In this document: positions 1 through 12,765 of the stretch, in pieces
Layout: every line of letters starts with the position of its first letter
Numbering within the stretch: the first letter of the stretch is position 1
Source: Erythroxylum novogranatense
Taxonomy: Eukaryota > Streptophyta > Magnoliopsida > Malpighiales > Erythroxylaceae
NCBI GenBank assembly: GCA_029891385.1
Contig: CM057235.1
Span: 14,002,001-14,066,000, forward strand
Direction of reading: 5' to 3'
DNA: 64,000 nt
The notes under the pieces: generated by a model
Database searches by the model: none
What the model was told of the DNA's origin: nothing
What the model saw: only the letters and a program-made list of their open reading frames with translations
Translations under genes and position numbers: made by a program

Positions 1-2433
1 TAAAACCATTGAAATCACAATTCATTACTCATTTGGAATCCTATGGATCTAGTCATAATCAAAACACCGAAGTACGTTCAGTGGAATAACCCTAGTTTAT
101 AAAATTTTAAGAGCGCACTCACTGTACCCGTTCCACGTTTCTCACTCAGTCTTTCTCAATTCATTTCAAATGGCTAAGATTTTTAGGTGAAGATGTAGGG
201 AAATTTGTTACGAGTCCCATGGTTCAAGAATCAATTCATTTGGGTGTCTAAAGAAGAAGTTATGGTCAGACAAAAAAAGATAGAAGAAACGAAACTCAAA
301 AGAAGCAAAACACAAAAGAAATAAAGCACAAAAGAAGTAAAACACAGAAGAAGTAAAACACAAAAGAAGACACGTCAGTAAAACACAGAAGAAGACACAT
401 CAATAAAACATAGAAGAAGACACGTCAGCAAAACACAGAGGAAGACGTGTCAGCAAAATACAGAAGAAGATGCGTCAGCAAAACATAGACAAAGCAAAAC
501 TTAGAAGGAACAAAACACAGAAGGAACAAAACACAGAAGGAGTGAAACACAGAAGGAACAAAACATAGAAGGAAGAAATCTCAGAAGGAGTGAAACTCAT
601 AAGGAACAAAACACAAAAGGAACAAAACTCAAAAGTAGCGAAGCACAAAAGGAACAAAACACATAAAGAATAAAACTTAGAAAAAGCGAAACTCAGAAGG
701 AACAAAACACATAAATAAGAAAACTCAGAAAAAGCAAAACTCAAAAGGAACAAAACACAAAAGAAACAAAACTCAAAATGAGCAAAACTCAAAAGGAACA
801 AAACACAAAAGAAACAAAACTCAAAAAGAGCGAAACACAGAAGGAACAAAACTTAGAAAAAAGCGAAACTCAGAAGGAACAAAACACAAAAGGAAGAAAA
901 CTCAAAAGGAGCGAAATACAGAAGGAAGAAAACTAAAAAAAAAGTGAAACTCAGAAGGAACAAAACACAGAAGAAACAAAACTCAAAAGGAGCGAAACAC
1001 AAAAGGAACAAAACACAGAAGGAAGAAAACTCAAAAGGAGAAAAACACAGAAGGAACAAAACACAAAAGGAAAAAAAAAACTCAAAAGGAACGAAACTTA
1101 GAAAGAACAAAACACATAAGGAACAAAACTCAGAAGGAGCGAAACACAAAAGGAAGAAAAATCAGAAGGAGCGAAACACAAAATGAACAAAACATAGAAG
1201 GAACAAAACTTAGAAGGAGTGAAACTCAGAAGGAATAAAACACAGAAGGAACAAAACTCAGAAGGAGCGACACATAGAAGGAACAAAACACAAAAGGAAC
1301 AAAACTCAAAAGGAGCGAAACACAGAAGAAGTTAAAGATAAAAGAAACAACTTCGTTTTTGAACATCTTCCCTTACAAGGCTCCTGACTTTCAGCTCAGA
1401 TGTCCAAGTTTTCATACTATATATTGTTGGAAAGATAAAAGGAAGATTTATAACTTTCATAAAAGCCATTTTGACGAATCTATCTAGATTGGTATAGAAA
1501 TTTTACTGAAATTGCAGATCAAGTTATTGCTATCTCAACTTCAACATCACTTTTTCATCACCTAAACACTAATAATCTTTCAAAAACTAAAATTAACACT
1601 ATATCCAAATTTTTCCTCCCAACCACACAGTTCTTATGAATATACACTTAAATGCCATTTCCATGCAGATGATAATAATTCATCAACTTTCTTCATAAAT
1701 CCCAAACTCTAAAAGATTTATTCACTACTTATCTTTTGAAAACTCCAAAATCTTCAAGCCCTAAACTCCATGCAATTTACGTACTTCACTGAAGACAATG
1801 ACCAGCTTCTAGTTTTTCTTAGGGTAGAAGACACAAATAGCAAACTGGGTTTGGTGTAGGAAGGAAAAGCAGAGGAATCTCTTAGAAGGGGTTCGATGGA
1901 AGACTCTATGTATGGAAAGAAAACTTGAAGATGATCCCAATGAAGAATAAACTTAGAAATATAACTAAACATTTCAACTTTCAGAGAGCAGTAGCCTACT
2001 TCTAGCAAAAGTACCAAGCCTAAGTGACATTTGTCACTTCCCTCACATCTAAGCTCTAACTTAGTTTCTTTTGAAACTAACTCCCCTAAACTCCCATCTT
2101 TACAATTCAACTATTTCCAAATCTTCATTTGATGTCTTTTTCCTATTTTCTATAATTTTCCCCAAAATTTATGCTTAAATTCACCAAATTCACAAATACA
2201 ATAATCTTACTAACCAATAGAATTTTCAATATAGATAAATTCAAAATTCTCAGAACACTTAAAAATCACAACATAAAAAAATTATACCTGGAATTATTCA
2301 TGAATGCATGTACAATCTTTTTCATGTGTCACAACTTCACCATACATATGCATGAATATGGAAATGCATTTCTAACTCTCATTGATCACTTAAAATTACC
2401 ATTTTAACCTTCCCACAAGGATGGGATGTTACA
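1..2433. mobile_element. Partial LTR-like sequence (3' part) containing a minisatellite
   Basis: The stretch ends in GGGATGTTACA at 2423-2433, the same terminal motif that closes the 12766-17047 element, and it is followed by a related junction sequence. The left end lies outside the window. Inside it are the 16-bp minisatellite (289-1331) and low-GC text that includes a 'gttggaaag' phrase similar to one found in the 12766-17047 element. No coding region is convincing. I infer that it is the right part of a long LTR of a Ty3/gypsy-type element. Without the left end or a target duplication this stays tentative. Confidence 0.4.
289..1331. repeat. 16-bp minisatellite with a 25-bp variant block
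   Basis: The array is built from a degenerate 16-bp unit, consensus about aaaacacagaaggaac, alternating with aaaactcaaaaggagc. From about 369 to 484 the unit is 25 bp: the same 16 bp plus a 9-bp spacer resembling cacgtcagt, in about five copies. The 16-bp form then resumes to about 1331, giving roughly 60 units overall. Because 16 is not a multiple of 3 and the unit contains no minus-strand stop, long repetitive open frames appear on the minus strand. These are artefacts of the repeat. Confidence 0.9.
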
Positions 2434-3594
2434 TTTGTCACTTATTCCCAATGCCACATCACACTATTTCATAGGCCTAATCAACCTAAATTCCTATATA
2501 TCAATTTGTCTTGCTCTTTAACATTTTTCTTAGACCAGATGCATATATCACCTCATCAATTCCTCAATTGTAACGATAAATTTCCAATCTACTAATTATA
2601 ATCCGTCAATTCATGTTATCGGTAAATCAAAATACAAAACATTGGGAATGCACATTCATATCACATTCATTTTTGTTCCATGCTTCGAAATATGTCAATT
2701 GAGTACACATACTATCTTGCACTATTTTCTAAATAATGATTCATAAGTGTATACGAATATTATGCATGTGAATGAAATACACCTCATAAATTCTTAGATA
2801 AAATAACTCATGTGACTCAATCTAGCAATTTAATCTCTTAACAATTTTAGGAGGTAGGATATTACATATGGTACTTATCACATATAAGCCTTAAATCCAA
2901 ATCCAACCTTTATTAAGGTTATTACAAACCATCAAAGAAACTATGAGTTCCAATATGTCTCATTGCATTAAATATAACTCAAAAACAAATTGAACATTTC
3001 TAAAACAAAACACAATCTCCTTAGCCTCTATGATTGTCTTTGCCCCAGTCTTTAAACCTTCTTATCAGAATCTATATAGAGACAAAACCACCGTGTTAAG
3101 CATAAAGCTTAGTGAGGAAATAACTAAACAAGATATAATTTGGTGATTGTTTCTAACAGTCTTCTAACATTCACATATGCATATTTAGATCACATTTTGA
3201 GTAATCTTTAATTGTTCATAATAAAGCGCAATCCAAACAATATGTATCTTAGAACATAATATAACATATCAAAACAGGATATATTTGCTTCAGAGCAAAA
3301 CTTACAAGTATCAGAACAGAACATCATAATATCATAACCAAACCTTAAAGTACCGGAACAGAACTTGTCTGTATCAAAACAATATATGATTATATCAAAA
3401 CAAAACTTAGTTATTTCATAACAGAGTTTGATTATATCATAACTGAGCATGTAACAAAATATAAAACAAGTTAGCCTACTAATCCCTTTTGCAGAAGTGG
3501 ATAACGGGACCAGAACAGAAAATACATATGTTTAGTATCTAAAACAAAAGAGCCTTAAGTCTCTGAAACAGAAGACATAGAAATGTCTGATTAG
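2434..3594. other. Decayed repeat sequence, no gene seen
   Basis: No coding exon is recognisable. A second degenerate LTR-like terminus (ggatattaca) lies at about 2864-2874 and is followed by tatggtactta, much like the junctions at 2433 and 17047. The stretch 3200-3480 has many repeats of the type 'tatcaaaacaga'. It probably derives from the same long-LTR family, but no boundaries could be set. Confidence 0.4.
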
Positions 3595-4703
3595 TATTTA
3601 GGCTCGAATCCCTTTAAACCCTTAACAGATTGATCTTTTATCAAGCAATTTTTTTATTGATGCATTGAACCATGGAGACTCCTAGGGTATACTAGCAGTT
3701 GACCTTGAGTCTACTAACAACTCATCTTAAGGTCTCTAACCTAATTACTCAGGTTAAATCTTGTAGGAATGTGTTACTGATTTATGAGTCCCTCTATTAG
3801 GTTTGACCTTAATCCGAAAGATTTATGTCATTTGATCTCTAGTGTTGCAATCAACTCCTTCGAATTATGGTAGATCTATTCACACTAGTATTTCTAAATC
3901 TCTACATATGAAATTAGATCTATTCACACTAGGATTTCTAAATCTCTACATATGAAATTAGATTATGATATAATATTCTCAGGTTATTAGAACATAAATA
4001 AAATGTGTAATCAGATCACAATATATCAAACAACCAATTGCATTAATAAAATAATCAAATCATATCAAAGTATTAACATAAGGTTCATCTAAACTAAATA
4101 CTAGTTGGACATTTAGTTACATATTATCGAACATGAAATCAAACATACATTGAAAGAAAAACGAATTGAAAACAATGGAATCATAATTATAAATCTCCCT
4201 GATTGTCTGCTATCAAATGTTCTTGTAATGTAAAGGCTTAATCTTGTATTATAATTGATCTTTCAATGATATCTTCGTGTTTTCCACTTCTTTTAACCAA
4301 AATTGCACATAAAAAATGAGTCTCACTCCTGGAAATTGCCTCCCAATGTCTCCTCCTTTCATTAGCTACCGAAAATATCTTTTTATATTAAAAACTAGAA
4401 TTTTTGGGACTTACATGATATGGTACATGATCATGTATCAAACCGTGTAAGTCCAAAAATTCCTAAAATTGCAAAAATGCATGATTGTGTGAAAGTGCAT
4501 GGTCGTACACTCGTTCCAGATTGTTGATTCTTTGTTTTACATCGCATCTTCGTCTGAATTCTTCTCCTTAAGTCCATGAAGGCAATTATACTCTTTAAAC
4601 ACACTTAAAAAGGATTAAGTTCCAAATATATATAAAAATATAAAATATCAAGCAAGAATACACTAAATATGAGGTAAAATTATGATCACTTATGTATCTA
4701 TTA
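3595..4703 (-). repeat. LTR remnant (3' LTR of the minus-strand element)
   Basis: This is the direct copy of the outer part of the 7918-9289 LTR, ending atctatta where the other copy ends atctatca. A short tandem duplication (cactaggatttctaaatctctacatatg) lies at about 3888-3960. The inner 250 bp expected by comparison are absent, replaced by unrelated sequence upstream of 3595. Confidence 0.55.
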
Positions 4704-7700
4704 AATATCCCCACACTTAAGTTTTTGTTTGTCCTCAACCAAATCATAATCAAAATTATAAATTTTACAACATCAATCCATCATCAATTTCAACATGTCC
4801 ATTCATACTATACATCATCATATCCTATTGAATGAACTTAAAATACAATTAGAGTCAAGTAGTCCTAAAATTAACTTCCTAAGCAATATTAATAGTAATC
4901 ACATCAACAATTGCATTGAAATCAAAAGCATGTCTCCTTACAACCTCACCAAGATTTCACTCAATGCACTCAAGTGTTTAAGGTGAAAAGCATCAAAACT
5001 CTCAAACAATGCATAATAGAATTCTTACTATATACTTGTAATAAAATCATATCTCCACCACTTATGTATAAAATAAAAACAAAAATAAAAAAATTATTTA
5101 TAAAGCTGTAACGAGGCTTAGGTAAGATATGATTGGGATAATATAAAGGGTTAAATTGAAGGAAATTTACTACGGAATATATTTTAAGACTTGTTTACAA
5201 GTATGCACGGGTCATTTCAATGCAACTCTATTGGTACCCAAAATTGTTTTTTTTTCTTTTTTCTTTTTTTTTCATTTTTATGCTTTTTTTCTCTATCTTT
5301 TTACAATAATTTCAAGCAGTTTCATCATGTGCCACAATTAAAGAACTAGTGGACCTTTCAAGAATTTCAAGTCTCAAACAAGTAAATAATGAAAATAACC
5401 TTAAAGGTTCAAAACAATAAAAAGGTCTTCAAAGAAAAATAAGATAAAGGTTATTATATGGGTTTAATCAATGAAAAAGACTAAGACTCAACTTGTTTAT
5501 TCCTAAAGGTAAATTTTTGGATATGGTAATTTCAAAAAACTAGGCTAAAGCAAGTTGGTGAATCTAAGTGTCTTCATTATATTAATGCTTCTAATTCAAC
5601 AAATATGATCTCAACATGCATAATAAAAGCAAGTTCTAAAATTATTCTACTATGTGTGATATCACACATATGAAAGAATAAAAAGAGCTAAAACATTTTG
5701 AAAATTTACTCCTTAGGCTCAAAAACTCATAAAAATGGGTATATATGTGTGTAAATAATATGCAATTACGAAAAATATGACTTAGAAAGCTAATTTCATT
5801 CTAACCATCATCTTTTGCATACCAATTCAAGTCAATATTCAACGATAAAGTAGAGTATTAATAGATAGATTCAATTAATTCAAGACATTAGTTAAAAATT
5901 TATTATTAGGATTATAATAAGCTTGAAGAAATCAGTTAAAAAATTTAATAAACTCATACTCATACTTAAAGTTGTACATTGTTCTTAATGTATACAATAT
6001 AAAAACCATTTATGAAAAAGTGAGAGGGTTTAGTGGTACTTTCCTGATTATAACAATTTCTCTAACTCTGATCCATCCAATATGAAACTAACATCCTTGC
6101 AAAATATAAAAGAAAAGGATAAAAAGAAACAAAAAAGTCAACGTATCTAGTGCATAAGACTTACCACTTTGTGAGGGTCATCCACCTACGCAACCTTCCC
6201 CTTGTATGAAAGCAAAAACTATAACATAATAGAAAATAAAATCTTATAATAATATGAAAGAAAAAATAAATAATATAGAAATTGAAATAAAATTAAAACT
6301 AGCTTATAAATTGCCTCCCATGCAACACTTCTTTAACATCGATAGCTCGATGTAGCCTTTATGCTCAACTTCATCCTGGATCAATAATCAATGGCTTGCT
6401 TCAACCCTTTTCTCCACAAAACAATTTCGTAGCTTATAAACAAACCACATGTTGCAAAATAATCATAAGGATATAATTTATCAAATTAATAAATCCAATT
6501 TCAAGCAATAATGCCCTTTTTAATGACAAACTATTAATGAAAGAGGGAATAACAAAACTTCCTATATCATTGATTGTTTTGAACAACTTGTCTTTGAGGA
6601 AGTGGGCCCTTCGTACTTAAGGTCACTACTAACAGCTCATCAGTAGTTTCCTTACTTGGTTCCTCCACCAGTTCTTTCTTAAGCACCTTATCTACTCTTC
6701 TTTTTTTTCTTCTTCTTCCTGAACAGAGGCTTCTAGCTCATCTTTTTTAGTTATCTTTTGCCACTATGTTACTTTCTCTTTTTGGATGAAGGCTTCTTTG
6801 TCTTCTTCTTCAAGAGGCTCTTCTTCACTACCAGGGGTGATTGTCTCTCGGTTGATAATATTAATATCAGTAAAACTAGGCAAACTCCCTTACATCTCGT
6901 CAAATAATATATCCATTAGCTGATCAAATTGATTCACCATATTATCCATTTCCTAATGCCTCATGTTTTAATCTTGAATAAACTTGGTCATCATATTTTT
7001 TAGAATTGCAGTTACCTCCTCATCTTCTTAATATGTATCTTCATTCATGAAATTGGCCTTTGTCTCTTCTACACTTTGAGATGGTTGGAAGCTCAAATTA
7101 TACTCATCATATGTAGGTAAAGAAAGCCTCTAATTGAATGCACGTTGACTAGCTACTTTGTTGGCAAGGCATTTTATTAGTCAATTTGCAATACTTTCTT
7201 TTTTTTCTTTCCTAGAAGCTCTTTTTGGAATATCCCTCTATTCATGAAACCAACCTTTGTCTTTTCTTTACTCTCAAATGCACATCGATCAACTTTCATT
7301 TTAGCAAGGGTTTCCATTAATTTATCTTTCAAAGATGGCTCGTTAACTGGATATGCTTGCTGCCCTAAATATCCAGCTAAAGTGTAATCGTTCCATTTAT
7401 AAGTATAAGAACTATTCCACTTTAAATTGTATCATTCTCTTATAATGTACCTTGAGGTCGATTGTATATACTTGATTGCTCCCATATATAAGTAGGTGCT
7501 TGACATTCATGATTGTACTAATAACTCCCACCAATGTCGCTACATGATTTGAATATTAGTTGAGCTTCTAAAAACATATAAGAACACCTCACTCTGTCAT
7601 ATGGTGATGTCATAGTTTGTGAAGACATATTCTAACTCCCATAAAAATCTTGCCTGCTCCATCCTTTCATTGTGAGTTGTGGCTATAACAATGAATCATA

Positions 7701-7917
7701 ATTCCTATTATAAACTACAAACTTGAGATCAAGTAGATAAATTGAAAATAATTAAATTAATAAACCATTAATACAATAAGATAAAATAAAATAAAATAAA
7801 TACAAAAGAAAAATTAAAAAAAGAAAATAAGAACAAAATAAAATGAAAATGACTACATTAATAACATTTAGGCTTTCCTAATATGAGAGTCCTCAGCAAC
7901 GACACAAAAAACTTAAT
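4704..7917 (-). other. Internal region of the decayed LTR element
   Basis: No intact reading frame is present. On the minus strand, a frame interrupted by stops runs through about 7650-6550 and reads like the charged, glutamate-rich tail of a plant retroelement gag. The phrase ttgcctcccatgcaacactt at about 6310 is characteristic of non-coding internal regions of plant LTR elements, in my recollection. The stretch 4704-6300 is AT-rich with nothing else recognised. Confidence 0.4.
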
Positions 7918-9289
7918 TGACCTATTTCATGATAGTCAATATTATAATAAATCAAAAGTGCACGACATAGTTGTAGCCAATACCAATAAGTATAAGTCGA
8001 TCTCACAAAGACTATTAATACTATTAATTACCCTTCCCATATTATCTACTCTATGAATTGATTTTAGACTTTTAATAATAAATTAAATTAAATTAAATAA
8101 TTAAAGAAATAAAAAACAATAATGAATGTAAAGACAACAGATTTCATATGAAAACTATTGTTATCAAAAATTAGTATATAGGTTTGAATTCCTTACACCC
8201 TTAATAAATTGATCTTTTATCAAGTAATTGTTTTATTGATGTATTGGATCGTGGAGACTCCTACGGTATGTTAGTAGCTGACCTTGAGTCTACTAACAGC
8301 TAATCCTACAATCTCTAACCAAATTACTCGGGTTAAATATTATAGAATTATGTTACCGATTGATGAGTCCCTCTATTAGGTTTGACTTTGATATAGAAGA
8401 TTTATGTCATCCTATCTCTTGGGTTGTAATCAATTCCTTATAATTACGGTAAATCTATTCACACTAGAATTTCTCAATCTTTACGTATAAAATCATATTA
8501 TGATAATATTTTTGAGCTATTTGAACAGAAATAAAACGCGTAATTAGATCACAATATATCAAACAACCAATTACATTAATAAGAGAATCAAATCATATCA
8601 AAGTGTTAACATAAGGTTCATCTAACCTAAATATTAACTGGATGTTTAGTTACACATTATCGAACATGATAATGAAAGAAAATCAAATCGAAAACAATGG
8701 AATCATAATTCTAAATCTCTCTAATTGTCTTCTATCGAATGTTCTTGCGATGTAGAGACTTGATCTTACATTTCGATAGATTTTTCAAAGGAATCTTCAT
8801 GTTTTTCACTTCTTTTGACCAAACTTGCACCTAGAGAATAGGTCCCACTTTTGGAAATTGCCTCCCAACATCTCCACCTTTCATTAGCTGCTGAAAAGTC
8901 TTTTATAATAAAAGCTAGGGTTTCTAGGACTTACATGGTCTAGTACACAGTTTCACAATGTTAGGTATTTTTTGACTTACATCGTCTTATACACGGTTTC
9001 ACAATTTTAGGCATTTTTGGTACACGATTTCGCAATTTCAAGCATTTTAAAATCGTGAAAATGTATGATCATATGAAAGTGCATGGCTGTGCCCTCCTTC
9101 CAAATTGTTTATTCTCTATTTTATACCTCATTTTCATATGAAATTTCCTCTTTTAAGTCTATGAAGGTAATTATACTTTGCAAACACACTTGAAACAAAT
9201 CAAGTACCAATTATATACCAAAAGGATAAAATATAAAGAAAGAATGCATTAAATATGAGGTAAAATTACGACCAATTATGCATCTATCA
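7918..9289 (-). repeat. LTR (5' LTR of the minus-strand element)
   Basis: The copy spans 1,372 bp. On the minus strand it begins TGATAGATGCAT and ends ...GGTCA, next to the decayed primer-binding site at about 7885-7917. Its outer part aligns with 3595-4703, for example in the 'gagactcctacggtatg' and 'gtccctctattagg' phrases. It is also related, in inverted orientation, to the LTR at about 9600-11813. Confidence 0.6.
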
Positions 9290-9599
9290 TAGTCCTAAGT
9301 ACTTAAAGGATTTCTTGGATGAATGGAGACGTGAAATTTGGATCACCATTTGACATAATGGTTGGGGATTTAGAGAAATGAAGATCTAGCTTTTTCTTTT
9401 GATCACTACTAGTTGTAATAATCTTCTAAACTCCTCTAGAGAGTCCATCAGTAATAGCACTGAATGTTTATCTACCCCATATAGAAGAGCTCATTCGTTA
9501 ATGAAAAAATGAAAAATTTTCATTTCCTACATTTGTAACGAAAGTTGAAGGATCCTTTTAGAGTAATTTGGTAAGAGATCATCCTAATAAGAAACTTGA

Positions 9600-12000
9600 T
9601 AGATGTTAATTTAACTATAATTGTAAACCCATATTTGATATATTTTGTTTCATGTCTTATAATTTTGTTTTATTTTTGGTACTTAATTCTCTTTAAGTGC
9701 ATTTATGCCTTCATGAACCAAAAGGAGAAGAATTCAAATAAAATCATGGCATAAAATAAAGATTTGAAGCAACTTAGGACCTACATGACAGTGTATAGTA
9801 ATCGTGTTAATCTCTATAAACATGTCAAGATTAAAGAATTTTAGTTCTAGTCGTGTGGAGTTACATGCCCGTATATCTTGACATGCACGATTGTATACGT
9901 TGTCTTGTATGTCTCTGTGCTGATATATCGTGAATTTAGGTATTTTTAAGCAGTTTTGAGGCATAAGGCATATTCGAAGGCGACAATCTTGATCAAGGGA
10001 CGAGGAAATCATGAAGAATATATCAAGAGACCCAAGAAGATCCAATTGAAGAAAAAGGGAGATTAGAATTATGATGTCTTTGCTTCTATTAGTTTTTTTT
10101 TGCATATTTATCTTTGGTTTTGTTTTCCGTGATTAGTAACTAAGTTGTTTAGTGTCTAGGTATGATGAACCTTAAGTTAGGATAACAATATGTTTTGATC
10201 TTTTACTTAATGCATTTAAATTGATTGGTTTATTGTGATTCAATTATGTGTTTTATTCTTGTTCTAATGTATCCAAAATATTAGTGTATAATTTGATTTC
10301 ATATGATTGACATTGAGAAATCCTCTTGTACAAATAGATCTATTATAATTAGAAGGAGTTGCATGTAAATGTAGAGATAAGTCGACATAAATCTTCTTAA
10401 TTAGGGTCGAATCTAATAGCAAAATTCATGAATCGATAATACAATCCTAGGGGTTTTAATGAGAAAGAGTTCCGTTAATTAATTGATGGATTAGTTATTA
10501 ATAGTCTTGAGAAAAATATTAGCATAAGATAAAAATTTTCACGATCTAATAATCAAATAATATGATTGCATGATAAAAGGTTACTTAGGATCTACGTGAC
10601 CTTGTATAGTGATCATGTAAGTCTCTATAAACATGTCAAGATTAAAGAATTTAATTATATTCTTGTGAAGTTACATGCCTGTATATCTTGACATACACGG
10701 TCGTATATGTTGTTTTGTATGTCTCTATGCTTTGTTAGGTATTTTTAAATATGCATAGTCTCCTATACGCCTGTGTAAGTAACTGAGTATATCCTAGAAA
10801 TCCTAAATTTTATTATAAAAGGACATGAGTAGAGGAAAACAAAAGAAAGCCAAATTTTTAAGCAGTTTTGAGGCATAAGGCATATTCAGAGGCGACAATT
10901 TTGACCAAGGGACGAGGAAATGATGAAGAATATATCAAGAGACCCATAGATAACAACATCAAATCCAAACTTACAAGAAGATCCAATTGAAGAAAAAGGG
11001 AGATTTAGAATTATGATGTCTTTGTTTCTTTTTCTTTTTTTTGCATATTTATCTTTGGTTTTGTTTTCCATCATTAGTAACTAAGTTGTTTAGTGTCTAG
11101 GTGTGATGAACCTTAAGTTAGGATAACAGTATGTTTTGATCTTTTACTTAATACATTTATATTGATTGGTTTATTGTGATTCAATTATGTGTTGTATTCT
11201 TGTTCAAATATATCCAAAATATTAGTGCATAATTTGATTTCATATGATTGATATTGAGAAATTCTCTTGTACGAATAAATCTATTATAATTGGAAGGAGT
11301 TGTATGTAAACGTAGAGATAAGCCGACATAAATCTTCTTAATTAAGGTTGAATCTAATAGCAAAATTCATGAATCGATAATACAATCCTAGGGGTTTTAA
11401 TGAGAAAGAGTTTCGTTAATCAATTGATGGATTAGTTGTTAATAGTCATGAGAAAAATATTAATATAAGATAAGAATTTTCACGGTCTAATAATCAATAA
11501 TATGATTGCATGATAAAAGGTTGATAATTCAAGGATTCTTAGGAGATTCATCCATTGGACACTATTACTTGATATTAATTTTTCTAAGTAATTTCCTTTA
11601 TTCTACATTCATTATTATTTCCAGCTTTAGTTTATTTTTAAAATTTTTAATTAAAATCCAAAATCTAATTTATAGGTTAGATAATAGAAATGGGTTAATT
11701 ACTAATACTTATTATCTTCGTGGGATCGGCCCGTATTTATCTATGCTAACTATAACTATACTTGTGAACTTGTAGTAAAATTTTAATATTAACATTAATC
11801 CAAATCAACCAAGTTTTTGGAGTCATTATCGGGGACAATAATATTAGGAAAGCCTAGATTTTATTAATCTAACTATTATTTTTTGTATGTATTTTATTTT
11901 TCTAGTATTTAACTTTATTTACTTATTCATTTAATTTTCTTTTGAACTTCTCTACTTGAGTTTATGATTTATTGTTAGGATTTACAATTCATTGTAATAC
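9600..12000 (+). mobile_element. LTR plus primer-binding region of a related element, plus orientation
   Basis: A long LTR-like sequence ends at about 11813 (...ccaaatca) and is followed by accaagtttttggagtcattatcgggga. That is a decayed version of the tttttggcgccgttgccgggga primer-binding phrase, so this copy points rightwards, opposite to the 3595-9289 element. The LTR contains a tandem duplication of about 0.8-0.9 kb (see separate entry). After about 11850 the interior fades into AT-rich sequence without coding. The left boundary is approximate. Confidence 0.5.
9771..11522 (+). repeat. Tandem duplication inside the LTR
   Basis: Unit 1 (about 9771-10581) and unit 2 (about 10582-11522) are direct repeats. 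Both begin 'acttagga(c/t)ctac(a/g)tgac', run through 'taagcagttttgaggcataaggcatattc' and end 'atgattgcatgataaaagg'. Unit 2 holds about 110 bp at 10750-10860 and about 30 bp near 10950 that unit 1 lacks, so the copies diverged by deletion or insertion after duplication. The open frames seen here on the minus strand are repeat-derived and probably not genes. Confidence 0.7.
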
Positions 12001-12042
12001 CGGCAACTAACAATAGAAGAGCAGACAATACTTTTATAAGAG

Positions 12043-12459
12043 CTATGATGTGTCATCTCCTATGGTAACATCACCATATTGGAAAAGAAAGGTTTGATGA
12101 CATATTTTTGGAAACTCAATTGAATTCCATACTGTGTTGCGACAATTATGAGAGTAACCATTATAATCATAAATGTCGGGCATCAAATTACATGTGGGAT
12201 AAACCAAACATGCACAATCAACCTTAAAGTGCACCATACAAGAATATTTATAATTTAAAGGGCAGTAAGTCTTACGCTTATGGATGGAATGATCACTCGC
12301 AACTTTATCAAATATTTCAAATAGAATATCCTCATTTTTTATAAGACCAGGTGTATCAATGAGCTTCAAAAACATCGTTCCTTTAGCATAATAAACTAAA
12401 AAATTGATAATAGACTCATTTTTTATTTGTCCAACGATTTCACATGATTGAATACCCAT
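12043..12459 (-). pseudogene. hAT-type transposase fragment (DUF659-like)
   Basis: A 138-codon frame contains INFLVYYAKGTMFLKLID and, further on, IKNEDILFEIFDKV. These resemble the DUF659 region of plant hAT-derived proteins (INFLVY..KGT.FLKS.D...K....LFE.FD.VV). The characteristic continuation with a VTDN motif is missing, the rest of the frame is unrelated to it, and no zinc finger or dimerisation domain is near. I take it as a short dead remnant. The match is from memory of the family and moderate. Confidence 0.4.
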
Positions 12460-12765
12460 AAGTTGACTGAGTCATTCTTATTTCATTCAAATAACTTTTT
12501 ACTTTACAACTAATGCTGCTCAAAAGATTACCTCTATATTCATCAATTTTAGAACATTTGTATCTTAAACCATAAGAGAAAATAATATCCACTATAGGCT
12601 GGTAATAATAAGACTAAGTATAATTGAACGATACACATGTATCATACTACCATCTAAACATGTTATTTATATTATAAGGTACTACAAATTGAAAGTTGTG
12701 CTTTATAAATTATTCATGGAGCAGAAAAAGTTAGACATCTGTCTTCTTCTTTTTGTCACATCAAG

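Larger units (their letters stand above)
3595..9289 (-). mobile_element. Decayed Ty3/gypsy-type LTR element, minus orientation
   Basis: Two direct copies of an LTR flank about 3.2 kb. The right copy (7918-9289) is complete, and the left copy (3595-4703) matches its outer 1.1 kb but lacks the inner 250 bp. On the minus strand the right LTR ends in CA and is followed by aagttttttgtgtcgttgctgagga, a decayed form of the plant primer-binding phrase tttttggcgccgttgccgggga. The left LTR is preceded by a purine tract (gtgtgggga). This sets the orientation as minus. The interior shows only stop-ridden, acidic, gag-like reading at about 6550-7650. Tat/Athila-type ancestry is inferred from the primer-binding phrase alone. 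Confidence 0.6.

Noticed and set aside
475..1286. Long minus- and plus-strand open frames rich in C and F (124, 98, 80 and 62 codons)
   Set aside because: They are translations of the 16-bp minisatellite, which has no minus-strand stop codons and reads similarly in all frames.
1754..2110. 118-codon minus-strand frame
   Set aside because: No motif is recognised. It lies within repeat-derived LTR-like sequence and has no splice or family support.
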